Source of the DNA: Pseudoalteromonas sp. CO133X
Lineage (GTDB): Bacteria > Pseudomonadota > Gammaproteobacteria > Enterobacterales > Alteromonadaceae
Reading direction: 5' to 3'
Assembly (NCBI GenBank): GCA_004208945.1
Contig: SGPE01000030.1
Span: forward strand, 496,001-560,000
Length of the DNA: 64,000 nt
Under the pieces are notes generated by a model. That model was given only the letters and a program-made list of their open reading frames with translations. It did not search any database and was not told where the DNA came from. Below, piece by piece: positions 17,757 through 26,395 of the stretch (positions within the stretch are counted from its first letter, which is position 1; each line of letters opens with the position of its first letter). Made by a program: the position numbers and the translations under genes.

Positions 17757-18923
17757 CTACTGTTTTGCAACCAAATCTGAATGATTATTTGAAAGAGTGA
17801 ACGCAATACCATCGCTATTAATGGTAACTGTGTTTGGCGAAATTGGCATACCAGGGCCAACACGCGCCGGGCCATTCACAGCAATCACATCATTTTCGTT
17901 TAGACCCGATGTAATTGCTCGTAAGCTGCCGTAACGCTCACCCACTGTCACTAATTTATATTCAAGAACATTGCCTTCACCCACAGTGAGTACAAAGCGA
18001 TTCTTTAAATCAGTCCCAATTGCACGCTCAGGCACAATAACTTTTTCGCTTACTTTATCTGCTGCAAGCTTAATGCGAGCGAATGAACCCGCACGCAGTT
18101 GTTGTTCATCGTTTTCGAACACCGCACGCACACGAAGAGTACCGGTAGTTTGATTGATTTGGTTATCAATGAAGTTGATTCTGCCATTGAAGTTAAAGCT
18201 GGTTTCACCCACTTTTTGCATCACAACTGCTTGTTCACTTTGCGCTGTCACATCAGCAAATGACTGGTTCCACGTACGCTCATCAATATCAAAATAAGCA
18301 TACATTTGCTGGTTTGACACAATGCTGGTTAACACGCTTTGACCAGCAAGTACGTTGTTACCTTTGGTGATATTCGCACGCGATACAACGCCATCAATGG
18401 GCGAACGTACTTGGGTAAACTCTAAATCAAGTTCAGCAGCTGTAAGCTCGGCTTGTAGTGCTAGCAACTGCGCTTCGCGTTGTCTAAGCGTTGATTTACG
18501 AGATTCAGCTTGCTCAGTTGAAATCGCTTTACGCTCTGTTAAGCGCTCCGCGCGTTTGGCTTCACTTTTAGCTTGCTCAAGTGCTGCCTTAGCACTTTCG
18601 ATTTGTGCTTTTAGGCTATCAACCACTGCTGCAAAAGGACGTGCATCAAGGGTGAAAAGCAAATCCCCCTCTTTCACGCTGTCGCCTTCTTTAAAATTAA
18701 TTTTATCAATAACACCCGAAACTCGCGGCATAAGTGCAACTTCTTGTGGCGCTTCTAAACGCGTAGTATAGGTGTGCCAATTTTGCACTGGTTTAACAAG
18801 TACTTTTGCTACGTCAATGGGTTGTAAATGTTGTTGCTGCGCTGCTTGGTTGGCTTCTGTACCACACCCTGCAAGCGTTAAGCTCGCAATGGTCACTGCC
18901 ACTGCAAGAATAGATTTGTTCAT
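17757..18923 (-). CDS. RND efflux periplasmic adaptor (MexE/AcrA-like lipoprotein)
   Basis: A 388-residue membrane fusion protein with signal peptide and lipobox LAGC (Cys about residue 20). Domains follow the usual order: first lipoyl half ('VSGVIDKINFKEGDSVKEGD'), a long coiled-coil hairpin rich in K-A-E-L-Q (residues about 100-165), second lipoyl half ('VRSPIDGVVSRANITKGN'), then beta-barrel and membrane-proximal domains. AGGAG seven bases upstream favours ATG 18923 over the preceding GTG. It is the first gene of the pump operon. Confidence 0.92.
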   Translation of the reverse strand: MNKSILAVAVTIASLTLAGCGTEANQAAQQQHLQPIDVAKVLVKPVQNWHTYTTRLEAPQEVALMPRVSGVIDKINFKEGDSVKEGDLLFTLDARPFAAVVDSLKAQIESAKAALEQAKSEAKRAERLTERKAISTEQAESRKSTLRQREAQLLALQAELTAAELDLEFTQVRSPIDGVVSRANITKGNNVLAGQSVLTSIVSNQQMYAYFDIDERTWNQSFADVTAQSEQAVVMQKVGETSFNFNGRINFIDNQINQTTGTLRVRAVFENDEQQLRAGSFARIKLAADKVSEKVIVPERAIGTDLKNRFVLTVGEGNVLEYKLVTVGERYGSLRAITSGLNENDVIAVNGPARVGPGMPISPNTVTINSDGIAFTLSNNHSDLVAKQ

Positions 18924-19041
18924 CACGACTCTCCTGTTTATAGATTGGAGACAATGTTACGGAACTAATTAGCGGATAAAAACGATAGATTTTTAAATTC
19001 ATTAATGCCAGAATGGCACCAATAAAGTTTAAGGAACTGCT

Positions 19042-19992
19042 ATGGATACCACCAGCCGCTTATTAATGTTGCTTGAAGTGATTGAACGAGGCTCATTTGC
19101 TAAAGCAGCAGAGTCTAGGAATATAGACCGCTCGGTCATATCAAAACAAATTAGCCGCCTTGAGGATGAATTAGGGGTGCGCTTACTCAATCGTACCACG
19201 CGCTCGTTTTCATTGACTGCCGCGGGTGCTGAAATGGTAAAAAAAGCAGCCGAACTCAGAGATTTGTTATCAGATACCGTCAGACTAGCAGAGAATTATC
19301 ACCAAGAACCCCGTGGTACATTAAAAATTACCTCATCAAGTATTATTGGTAAACGGTATATTCAGCCAGTAATTAACGACTTTCAAAAACGCTTTCCGCA
19401 AGTTGAAGTAGAGCTTCGTTTAGACGACAGACTGATTGATTTAGTGTCAGAAGGCTACGATTTGGCTTTTCGTGTTGGCGAGCCAAAAGACTCGTCATTT
19501 ATAGCTCGTAAAATTGCCCGCAACCGTATGTTACTACTGGCCTCACCGGAATTTATTGAAACCTACGGCATGCCAAAACATGTTGAAGATTTAAAAGACC
19601 TGCCTGCTGCCAGTTATTCGAGCCCAAGTAAACGTATTAGCGGGATTCGCTATCGCGATGCCAAAGGCGATGTTGTTGAGCAAAACATTAAAAGTGTTTT
19701 TCGTGCTAACGATGCCGAAGTACTTCTTATGAAAGCCATCTCAGGTAATGCTTATGTTCTTGCACCAGCGTTTATTCTTGATGATGAAGTAAAACGTGGT
19801 GATTTAGTGCCTATTTTAACCGATATGGAATTACTCGATTACAGCGCAGTATACGCGGTTTATCCGCACAGAGATTTACCTGTAAGAACGCGGCTATTCT
19901 TTGATGCGATGCGTGAATTCATCGGTAAAGATATCCCTATATGGGAAGCGAATATTCCAGAGTTTGATAGCATGTACAAAGGTAGTGCGTAG
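19042..19992 (+). CDS. LysR-family transcriptional regulator (probable efflux regulator)
   Basis: A 316-residue LysR protein. The N-terminal winged helix-turn-helix is clear ('GSFAKAAESRNIDRSVISKQ' then LEDELGVRLLNRTTR), followed by a periplasmic-binding-protein-like effector domain. AAGGAAC precedes the ATG. It is transcribed away from the efflux operon; the intergenic region of 118 bp would hold both promoters, the classic arrangement for a LysR protein that controls its divergent neighbour. The sequence resembles the CrgA/DntR branch more than MexT, so functional equivalence to MexT should not be assumed. Confidence 0.88.
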   Translation: MDTTSRLLMLLEVIERGSFAKAAESRNIDRSVISKQISRLEDELGVRLLNRTTRSFSLTAAGAEMVKKAAELRDLLSDTVRLAENYHQEPRGTLKITSSSIIGKRYIQPVINDFQKRFPQVEVELRLDDRLIDLVSEGYDLAFRVGEPKDSSFIARKIARNRMLLLASPEFIETYGMPKHVEDLKDLPAASYSSPSKRISGIRYRDAKGDVVEQNIKSVFRANDAEVLLMKAISGNAYVLAPAFILDDEVKRGDLVPILTDMELLDYSAVYAVYPHRDLPVRTRLFFDAMREFIGKDIPIWEANIPEFDSMYKGSA

Positions 19993-19996
19993 TATC

Positions 19997-21052
19997 TTAA
20001 CTCGCTTTATCACACTTAAGCGCTTGTTGATTTAACTCATAGGCTGTTACTACCCTGTTTCGCCCCTGTTTTTTTGCTTGATAAAGCGCATCGTCTGCAC
20101 GTTTTATGAGATTTTTAAGCGTTTGGTTTGGCATATAACAAGCAACGCCAATACTGATTGTTAAGTTTATCGCTTGTTCATCAATAGTGTGAATAGTCTT
20201 TGATAAATTCTCTCTAAGCATGTCCGCAAACTCATAGGCGCTTTGCGGATCACTATGGGAAAGGAATATAGCAAACTCTTCTCCGCCGATGCGGAAAATA
20301 ACGTTTTTATTGATTCGCTCAGCAAAAAAAGCCGTTACATTAATTAATACGCGGTCACCGACTCCATGACCAAACTGATCGTTTATTTTTTTAAAATAAT
20401 CAATGTCGATCATTAATACATATGTGCCAGGTTTATCAGCCAAATCCACTTCAAAGTAGTGAGTCATTGCTAAACGGTTACCAGCCCCTGTAAGTGGGTC
20501 TAAAAGTGCTAAATTTTCAAGCCGTTTTCCGTACTCTGCCCGACTATTTTCAAAGGTATGAGACACTGCCCAGATACAAATATAGGTAAACGAAAAATTA
20601 AGTAGAAAGTTAACCGTATTCAAAGGCTCTAAGCTCTGCTTAGTACCGAGAATTAATGCTTGAACAACTGCCACTATAAGCGAAAAAACAACGCCATATT
20701 GTTTACCTAGCAATAGGTAAAACAAAATTGGTAACGAGCACGTCCAAATGAACAACAAGCTTTTGATATTACTAAAATAAGTACCTAATGTAACTAAGAC
20801 AGTTAGGAAAATAGATAAGGTAAGCGATTGCCACAAATGACCAGTGCGCTTACGTGTGTACAAATAGATATAAAAACAAAAAGCCGCAAAACCAACTTCT
20901 AAAATACCGAGTAGGTAAAAGTCGTTTATAAAAAGATTAAAAAAAGCAAAAATACTTGCAAGGATCCCCAAACAAAATCCCATCCATTTAAGAACGTTAT
21001 TTCGTAAAGCTTCGGTGCCACGCAGTGCGCCAATATCCATTATTAATCTCAT
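19997..21052 (-). CDS. Membrane diguanylate cyclase (GGDEF domain)
   Basis: A 351-residue protein: about six N-terminal transmembrane helices (residues 20-170) and a C-terminal GGDEF domain with the active-site loop 'IFRIGGEEFAIFL'. Substrate-site residues are in 'DIDYFKKINDQFGHGVGD'. It is expected to make cyclic di-GMP at the inner membrane. The inhibitory RxxD site usually five residues before GGEEF is not seen, so product feedback may be absent. The ATG at 21040 is an alternative start. It ends 4 bases from the convergent LysR gene. Confidence 0.9.
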   Translation of the reverse strand: MRLIMDIGALRGTEALRNNVLKWMGFCLGILASIFAFFNLFINDFYLLGILEVGFAAFCFYIYLYTRKRTGHLWQSLTLSIFLTVLVTLGTYFSNIKSLLFIWTCSLPILFYLLLGKQYGVVFSLIVAVVQALILGTKQSLEPLNTVNFLLNFSFTYICIWAVSHTFENSRAEYGKRLENLALLDPLTGAGNRLAMTHYFEVDLADKPGTYVLMIDIDYFKKINDQFGHGVGDRVLINVTAFFAERINKNVIFRIGGEEFAIFLSHSDPQSAYEFADMLRENLSKTIHTIDEQAINLTISIGVACYMPNQTLKNLIKRADDALYQAKKQGRNRVVTAYELNQQALKCDKAS

Positions 21053-21238
21053 TAACTTTGTTATTGACTAATTTTAACGCGAAACCAGTATTTTCGGAAC
21101 ATTTTTATTTAATGCAATAATGCACACAATTTAAGTACTTTGTAAAAACACGATTCTGAAAAGTTCTATGAATCTAGCATACTGATTCAATGAGTAGCTT
21201 ACTTTTAAATCAGCAGATAAGCCCTTGAATTAACCTAT

Positions 21239-22084
21239 TTAGTCATCAATTAGATCACTCACTTGTTCGATTAATTCATCAAACTCGTCATGAATGCTAC
21301 GTCGCTGCTTCTGTGTGAGCGTTCCTTGTAACGCGACGAGCAGCTCCACATAGTTATCAAGGTTCTCATCATCAGCCTTAATTAGCGCTTCGCTCATATA
21401 CAAACTGCGATTATTAATTATCACCGCTAGGGCTAGGTCAAAATCTTCTCGTTTACTCTCTGCTGTAAAGAGTTGTTTTAGTGCATCCAAACGTGTTTGC
21501 TTATATTCCAGCCAAAGTAAAGAGGTTTCAATTCGATCGTTAGCTGCTGTTTCAATTAACTTTTTTTGCTCATTAGAGAGTTTTCCGAGCCATTCTTTAT
21601 AATTTTCAAGGTTCTCTTCTAAGCGTTCTTTTTTATGCTCTGCAAGTGTTTTCTTTTTATATTCCTCATACTCATCGTCAATTGAGGCTTGGATAGCAGC
21701 AACAAATTCAGTGCGCTGTTCTATCGACAACGAGTTTGCTAAATTGATCAGATCAGGTTCAAGCTTTTCAACTAACGTTTGCCAATGTTGTTTAGCTTGC
21801 AAGAAGTGTTGTTTTAACTGTTGTTGATTAACATCAACATCAAGCATCGATTTTAGACTCTCTAAATCTTTCTTGTATAAAGGTAACTGTGTTTCCCTGT
21901 GCCAATCTCTGCTGGTTTTAACTATTTGCTTAAATTTGTCTGACTGCTGAGAATTTAGATCAACATAATCATCAATCCAAAAGCCTGATAACCAACCCAG
22001 ATTGTTATAAGTAAAACTGGCAGAGCATCCTACCGTGGCAAAAACTAAGCATAAAATGACGAAATATTTTAATAAATTGTTCAT
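21239..22084 (-). CDS. DUF6279 family lipoprotein
   Basis: A 281-residue lipoprotein: signal 'LLKYFVILCLVFATVGC' with the acylated Cys near residue 20, then a long, highly charged helical domain rich in Lys, Glu and Gln. The conserved beginning 'YNNLGWLSGFWIDDYVDL' is typical of DUF6279. I start at ATG 22084; an upstream in-frame start has no support. Function is unknown; the helical arrangement suggests an envelope scaffold or chaperone-like role, but that is speculation. Its promoter region abuts the candidate small RNA on the other strand. Confidence 0.8.
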   Translation of the reverse strand: MNNLLKYFVILCLVFATVGCSASFTYNNLGWLSGFWIDDYVDLNSQQSDKFKQIVKTSRDWHRETQLPLYKKDLESLKSMLDVDVNQQQLKQHFLQAKQHWQTLVEKLEPDLINLANSLSIEQRTEFVAAIQASIDDEYEEYKKKTLAEHKKERLEENLENYKEWLGKLSNEQKKLIETAANDRIETSLLWLEYKQTRLDALKQLFTAESKREDFDLALAVIINNRSLYMSEALIKADDENLDNYVELLVALQGTLTQKQRRSIHDEFDELIEQVSDLIDD

Positions 22085-22164
22085 TGTTCTTTTTCTAAAC
22101 CTTGTTCCTAATGAATACTTTAGCAAGTTAATAGACTGTGTAAATATTATTTGGCCAACTTAAA

Positions 22165-22179
22165 TGAAATTAATTATCA
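22165..22179. promoter_or_regulatory. Candidate Fur box
   Basis: TGAAATTAATTATCA matches the 7-1-7 Fur consensus TGATAATNATTATCA at 12 of 14 informative positions. It ends 8 bases before the -35 of the small-RNA promoter, a position where Fur would block transcription when iron is plentiful. Confidence 0.55.
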
Positions 22180-22187
22180 TTTAACTA

Positions 22188-22216
22188 TTGACGAATGCGA
22201 GAACCTAAGTAATAAT
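22188..22216 (+). promoter_or_regulatory. Sigma-70 promoter of the candidate small RNA
   Basis: TTGACG (22188-22193), 17-base spacer, AATAAT (22211-22216): one mismatch in each hexamer at ideal spacing. No coding sequence follows on this strand until 22623. Confidence 0.6.
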
Positions 22217-22222
22217 CGTTAT

Positions 22223-22434
22223 CAACAACTTGGTTCACTTCAAAATTCTCACAGCAAAATCAATGCTTATAAAAGATTGATATTGCTTCGCCAAGTTTGT
22301 TCAAGATGTAACTCTTGATTGTAAGTTGCTTCCTCGACCCAAGCATCGACATAAAACGTTACACTTTACTTGCTACATTGCTCATATCGGTGACGGTAGA
22401 TATGACACGAAAAAGCCCGCTAAGGGCTTTTTTT
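22223..22434 (+). ncRNA. Candidate RyhB-like, iron-regulated small RNA
   Basis: A transcript of about 212 nt is predicted between the promoter at 22188-22216 and the terminator at 22410-22434; no open frame lies in it. ACATTGCTCA at 22375-22384 matches, as I recall it, part of the conserved core of enterobacterial RyhB (ACATTGCTCACATTGCTTCC). Other C/U-rich pieces, TTGCTTCGCC and TTGCTTCCTCG, occur upstream. The length is close to the roughly 215-225 nt of Vibrio RyhB. A Fur box lies just upstream of the promoter. Such RNAs use Hfq to shut down iron-using proteins under iron limitation. The identification is inference from promoter, box, core and terminator together. Confidence 0.5.
22410..22434 (+). 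terminator. Rho-independent terminator of the candidate small RNA
   Basis: AAAAGCCC-GCTAA-GGGCTTTTTTT: an 8-bp stem with a seven-T tail. No gene precedes it on the plus strand since the divergent lipoprotein gene, so it is an orphan terminator. Confidence 0.85.
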
Positions 22435-22622
22435 ATTTCTTTAATTTTTCTGTAAAATCTGTATCTTAGGCCTACTTAAAATTTTTAAAGCATGCCATTG
22501 CTGCTAAATTGGGCAATTGAAGTGGTTGGGTCTAAACTAAAAGTGATGTTTCGCCCTTTGCTACAATGGCAATGCAATTATCAATAAAAGTTGATATTTA
22601 AACACACATTTGGAGGCCGACT

Positions 22623-23348
22623 ATGTTCAAGCCTAATTTAAAATCACTCATACTTTGTAGTGCACTAATTATTTCACCTTTAGCAGCAAGTGCTAGTTTC
22701 GAAGACGCCCAACTAGCCGCTAACGAGGGACGATTTGAAGAAGCTCTACAGACGTATAATTATATGGCTGATAGAGGTTATGCCCCTGCCATGTATGAAC
22801 TTGGTAAATTATACGAAGGTGGTTTTGGTGTAAAACGTGACTACCATAAAGCAGCAGAGCTTTATCAAAAGGCAGTTAAGAAAATTCATGCTGACTCTAT
22901 GTTTGCTCTTGGCGTACTCTACCAAGAAGGCAAAGGCGTGAAGCTAGATAAAGAAAAAGCAATTTCACTTTTTGAAATGGCAGCGCAAAAAAATCACCCT
23001 GCAGCACAGTACAATTTAGGTGTGATGTACGCGAATGGCGAAGGTGTATTACAAGACTACCGTACTGCCATGAGTTGGTATCAAAAAGCAGCTGCGAACA
23101 ACTTTTCCCTCGCGCAGTTTAATATGGCACTGATGTATTATGATGGCTTAGGCGTTCCTAAGAATCTCGAAAAATCATATATTTGGAATACAATTGCTGA
23201 ATACAACGGCAATATGGATGCAAGTCATAGCCGTAAACTAGACGAGCGAAACATGATGCCAGCAGAGGTTGAAGCAGCAAAAGAAAAGGCTGATGCCATT
23301 TACGCTAAAATTCAAGCAGGTCTCTATGCGCCTGATGGACGTCTGTAA
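22623..23348 (+). CDS. Secreted Sel1-like repeat protein
   Basis: A 241-residue protein with a cleavable signal peptide (ends near ASA, residue 24) and about four to five Sel1-type repeats of 36 residues, each with the pattern A-x-x-x-L-G-x-x-Y-x-x-G-x-G-V-x-x-D ('AMYELGKLYEGGFGVKRDY', 'SMFALGVLYQEGKGVKLDK'). Such solenoids act in the periplasm as protein-protein interaction platforms; the partner is unknown. GGAGG precedes the ATG. A perfect hairpin lies just after the stop. It is a single-gene unit facing the aldehyde dehydrogenase gene. Confidence 0.88.
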   Translation: MFKPNLKSLILCSALIISPLAASASFEDAQLAANEGRFEEALQTYNYMADRGYAPAMYELGKLYEGGFGVKRDYHKAAELYQKAVKKIHADSMFALGVLYQEGKGVKLDKEKAISLFEMAAQKNHPAAQYNLGVMYANGEGVLQDYRTAMSWYQKAAANNFSLAQFNMALMYYDGLGVPKNLEKSYIWNTIAEYNGNMDASHSRKLDERNMMPAEVEAAKEKADAIYAKIQAGLYAPDGRL

Positions 23349-23354
23349 TCTCTG

Positions 23355-23380
23355 GTACTTGCGCCTACTGGCGCAAGTAC
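23355..23380. terminator. Hairpin between convergent genes
   Basis: GTACTTGCGCC-TACT-GGCGCAAGTAC is a perfect 11-bp stem with a 4-base loop, between the Sel1 gene and the aldehyde dehydrogenase gene and overlapping the latter's stop. T-runs are weak on both sides, so efficiency is uncertain. Confidence 0.55.
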
Positions 23381-24777
23381 ATCCATTTTAATAGCTTTAT
23401 TAATAATTTATTTTGTTTTAACAGCATTGATGTGCGCGGATTAAACTTTCCTGACACCAGTGTATTGCGAGCATGGCTAAAAGTCTTAAACCCCTCTATA
23501 CCATGATAATGCCCCATTCCAGACTCACCAATACCGCCAAACGGTAGTTGATCCGCGGTTACCTGCATCAAAACATCATTAATCGCAAGTGTACCACTTC
23601 GTATTACCGCACTAAGATCAGAAATGACCGTCGAATCATGACCAAAAATATACAAAGCCAACGGATGCGGACGACCATTAATATAGGTGGTTACTTGGCT
23701 GAGTGAGTCATAGCTCATAATTGGTAATATCGGTCCGAAAATTTCCTCTTGCATGACTTTCATATCATCACTTACTTGAGTGAGAATATGCAAACCCATA
23801 CGATGCTTAAGCTCATCAGCCGTATTCTCTTCGTGAGCTGTAAACAATTGCGCGCCCTTTGCCTGTGCATCTTCTACATAGCTAGATAAACGAGCAAAAT
23901 GTGCATCGGAGATTATTGAGGTAAGATTTTTTCCTTCAACACCTTGCTGATAATGCTGTTTGTAAAGTTCACAAAGCTGCTGAATAAGTTGGTGCTCTAG
24001 GTTTTTTGGAACAAATACATAATCAGGCGCAACACATATTTGACCTGCATTATTAAGTTTGCCAAATAATAATGTGCGAGCAACGGCTTTAATATTCACA
24101 TCATCAAGCACAACAATGGGAGATTTACCTCCTAATTCAAGGGTCACAGGGGTTAAGTGCTGACTTGCAGATTGCATCACTTTACGACCAACCGAGGTTG
24201 AACCCGTGAACAACAGATGTGCAAACGGTATGTCACTAAATGCGGCGGCAATGTCAGGGCCTCCTTCGACTACAACACAATGGTTTGCAAGCTCATCTTT
24301 GAATATTTCTGTTAACTGTGCATTTGTATGGGGGGTAAACTCGCTGAGTTTTAGCATAACCCGATTACCAGCGGCTAAAGCACTAATAACAGGCACAAGG
24401 GATAATTGAATAGGGTAATTCCAAGGCGCAATAACACCCACAACCCCTTTGGGTTGATATTGGATGTGGGCATGTGAAGGCCATAAGCTGATCCCAACAG
24501 AACGAGATTCGTTACGCGTCCACTTGGGTAAACGTTTTATGGTATCAGAAATCGCTTTAACTGTCGGGAGCAAATCTCCGAGTACAGTATCAAAACTTGT
24601 TCGATAGCCAAAGTCTTTACTCGCAGCAGCAACAAGCTGTTGCTCATTCTCAATCAACCTCTTTTTAATCGTTTTTAAGAGGTTTATACGTGTCTGTATT
24701 GGCAGGAAAGGTTGAGATAAAAAAGCGTTATTCAGCTGCTCGAATTGATTAATCAAACCCATTTGAGTATTCGTCAA
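23365..24777 (-). CDS. Coniferyl aldehyde dehydrogenase-like ALDH
   Basis: A 470-residue class-3-type aldehyde dehydrogenase. Visible: 'GVVGVIAPWNYPIQLSLVP', 'FTGSTSVGRKVM' (nucleotide site), catalytic Glu in 'VTLELGGKSP' and catalytic Cys in 'NNAGQICVAPDYV', plus a hydrophobic C-terminal tail. It is closest to the coniferyl aldehyde dehydrogenase group, which oxidises long-chain or aromatic aldehydes to acids with NAD(P). The start is probably TTG at 24777: AAGGGG lies seven bases ahead, whereas the next ATG (24762) has no ribosome-binding site. A terminator separates it from the upstream transporter gene. Confidence 0.88.
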   Translation of the reverse strand: MTNTQMGLINQFEQLNNAFLSQPFLPIQTRINLLKTIKKRLIENEQQLVAAASKDFGYRTSFDTVLGDLLPTVKAISDTIKRLPKWTRNESRSVGISLWPSHAHIQYQPKGVVGVIAPWNYPIQLSLVPVISALAAGNRVMLKLSEFTPHTNAQLTEIFKDELANHCVVVEGGPDIAAAFSDIPFAHLLFTGSTSVGRKVMQSASQHLTPVTLELGGKSPIVVLDDVNIKAVARTLLFGKLNNAGQICVAPDYVFVPKNLEHQLIQQLCELYKQHYQQGVEGKNLTSIISDAHFARLSSYVEDAQAKGAQLFTAHEENTADELKHRMGLHILTQVSDDMKVMQEEIFGPILPIMSYDSLSQVTTYINGRPHPLALYIFGHDSTVISDLSAVIRSGTLAINDVLMQVTADQLPFGGIGESGMGHYHGIEGFKTFSHARNTLVSGKFNPRTSMLLKQNKLLIKLLKWMYLRQ

Positions 24778-24848
24778 AATTGAACCCCTTAAAAGATTAA
24801 GTTCAGACTATAACCTTCTATAATTCTGTGGGCAATATTACACATTGA

Positions 24849-24877
24849 AAAACAGCACCCAGTTGGGTGCTGTTTAT
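24849..24877 (-). terminator. Rho-independent terminator of the porin-DASS operon
   Basis: On the minus strand AAACAGCACCC-AACT-GGGTGCTGTTTTT: a 10-11 bp stem with a T-run, about 30 bases after the DASS stop codon. Confidence 0.85.
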
Positions 24878-24908
24878 TGGTTGGATGGTTGGTTTAAACG
24901 CTGACTGT

Positions 24909-26387
24909 TCAGAAGCCGAAAACAGCAGCTGCAATTGTCATTGTCACTATGGTGATCATCGCAATGGCGATAATATTCAGTGCAAAACCAGAGCGGATCA
25001 TGTCACGCATTTGAATTTGCCCAGAACCAAACACAATGGCATTTGGTGGTGTTGCTACAGGCATCATAAATGCACAACTACACGCAATTGCCGCTGGAAT
25101 AACCCAAACAAGTGGGGTACCAAATACTGATTCAGCAACCGGACCTAACAGTGGCAAGAAGCCTGCCGCTGTCGCCGTATTACTGGTAATCTCTGTTAAG
25201 AAAGTAATTAACGCGGTTACAGCTAATACGCTCAGTACCAGAGGTATAGCACTGGCACCTTCAATCATATGCGCTATGTATTCAGCTAAGCCTGATGACT
25301 TTATTTGTGCTGCCAATGTTAAACCACCACCGAACAGTAATAACACACCCCACGGTACTTTCGCTGCACTTTCCCAATCAAGGATACGCTCACCATCGCC
25401 TTTATTAGCAGGCAGTACAAATAACAGAAGCGCAGCTGCAATAGCAATCCCAGTATCTGATACATTCAACCCTGAGTAGTCAGCGATCAAAGGTCTGAAG
25501 ATCCAGCAAATAGCTGCTAAAGCAAATACCAAGGCAACACCCTTCTCTGCACGCTGCATTGCTCCAAGCTCTTGAAGCTGAGACAAAAAGAGTGATTTAG
25601 TGTCTTTACTGGCCGCTTTTGCACATTGTGTATCTACTTTATAAGCAAATTTAGTCAACCACACCCAGCATAAAATAAGCATAACGGTCGCAAGTGGTAC
25701 ACCGACTTTCATCCACTCAGCAAAGCCAATATCTATCTTGTAGCTGTCTGATAAATAGGCGGCCATTAATGCATTTGGAGGAGTACCAATAAGTGTTGCA
25801 ATACCCCCAATACTTGCACCATAAGCGATTGATAATAATAATGCTTTACCAAATTGGTCATTTTCTGGGTTTGACTGCTTAACCAACATAGTAATCGACA
25901 TCGCAATTGGTAACATCATCACTGCTGTTGCTGTATTAGACATCCACATTGACAAGAATGCCGTTACCAACATCATGGCTAAAACTTGTAGGCTTGGCTT
26001 TGTCCCCGCACGAAGCATGGTATTGAGTGCAATACGCTTATGTAGACCCCAACGCTCCATCGCGATTGAGATCAAAAAGCCGCCTAAGAATAAAAAGATC
26101 AAAGGGTGTGCATAAGGTGCTGCGACGCCTTTGATTGCTGCAATGTCAGCAAGAGGGGATATAACAAGAGGCAATAAAGATGTTGCAGGAATTGGCACAA
26201 CCTCACTCACCCACCAAGAAGCCATCCAAAAAGCAAGACCTGCCGTTCTTAAAGCTGGCACACTCATACCAGCAGGTGGCTCAATAAAACACGTTAACAG
26301 CATCACTAATGGGCCTAGTAATAACATAACTGTGCTCATTAATGGACGTGGCTGTGTACCATCTTTTGTTTGATTAACTAATGACAT
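24909..26387 (-). CDS. DASS/SLC13 family anion:sodium symporter
   Basis: A 492-residue inner-membrane carrier with about 11-12 helices. Both SNT signatures of the family are present: 'WMSNTATAVMMLPIA' in the first half and 'TEITSNTATAAGFLPLLGP' in the second. DASS proteins import di- and tricarboxylates or sulfate with sodium. TAGGAG, overlapping the porin stop codon, gives the ribosome-binding site, so it is translated with the porin from one message. The DctB/DctD-like pair upstream supports dicarboxylates or related organic acids as substrate (inference). Confidence 0.9.
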   Translation of the reverse strand: MSLVNQTKDGTQPRPLMSTVMLLLGPLVMLLTCFIEPPAGMSVPALRTAGLAFWMASWWVSEVVPIPATSLLPLVISPLADIAAIKGVAAPYAHPLIFLFLGGFLISIAMERWGLHKRIALNTMLRAGTKPSLQVLAMMLVTAFLSMWMSNTATAVMMLPIAMSITMLVKQSNPENDQFGKALLLSIAYGASIGGIATLIGTPPNALMAAYLSDSYKIDIGFAEWMKVGVPLATVMLILCWVWLTKFAYKVDTQCAKAASKDTKSLFLSQLQELGAMQRAEKGVALVFALAAICWIFRPLIADYSGLNVSDTGIAIAAALLLFVLPANKGDGERILDWESAAKVPWGVLLLFGGGLTLAAQIKSSGLAEYIAHMIEGASAIPLVLSVLAVTALITFLTEITSNTATAAGFLPLLGPVAESVFGTPLVWVIPAAIACSCAFMMPVATPPNAIVFGSGQIQMRDMIRSGFALNIIAIAMITIVTMTIAAAVFGF

Positions 26388-26395
26388 ACTAACTC

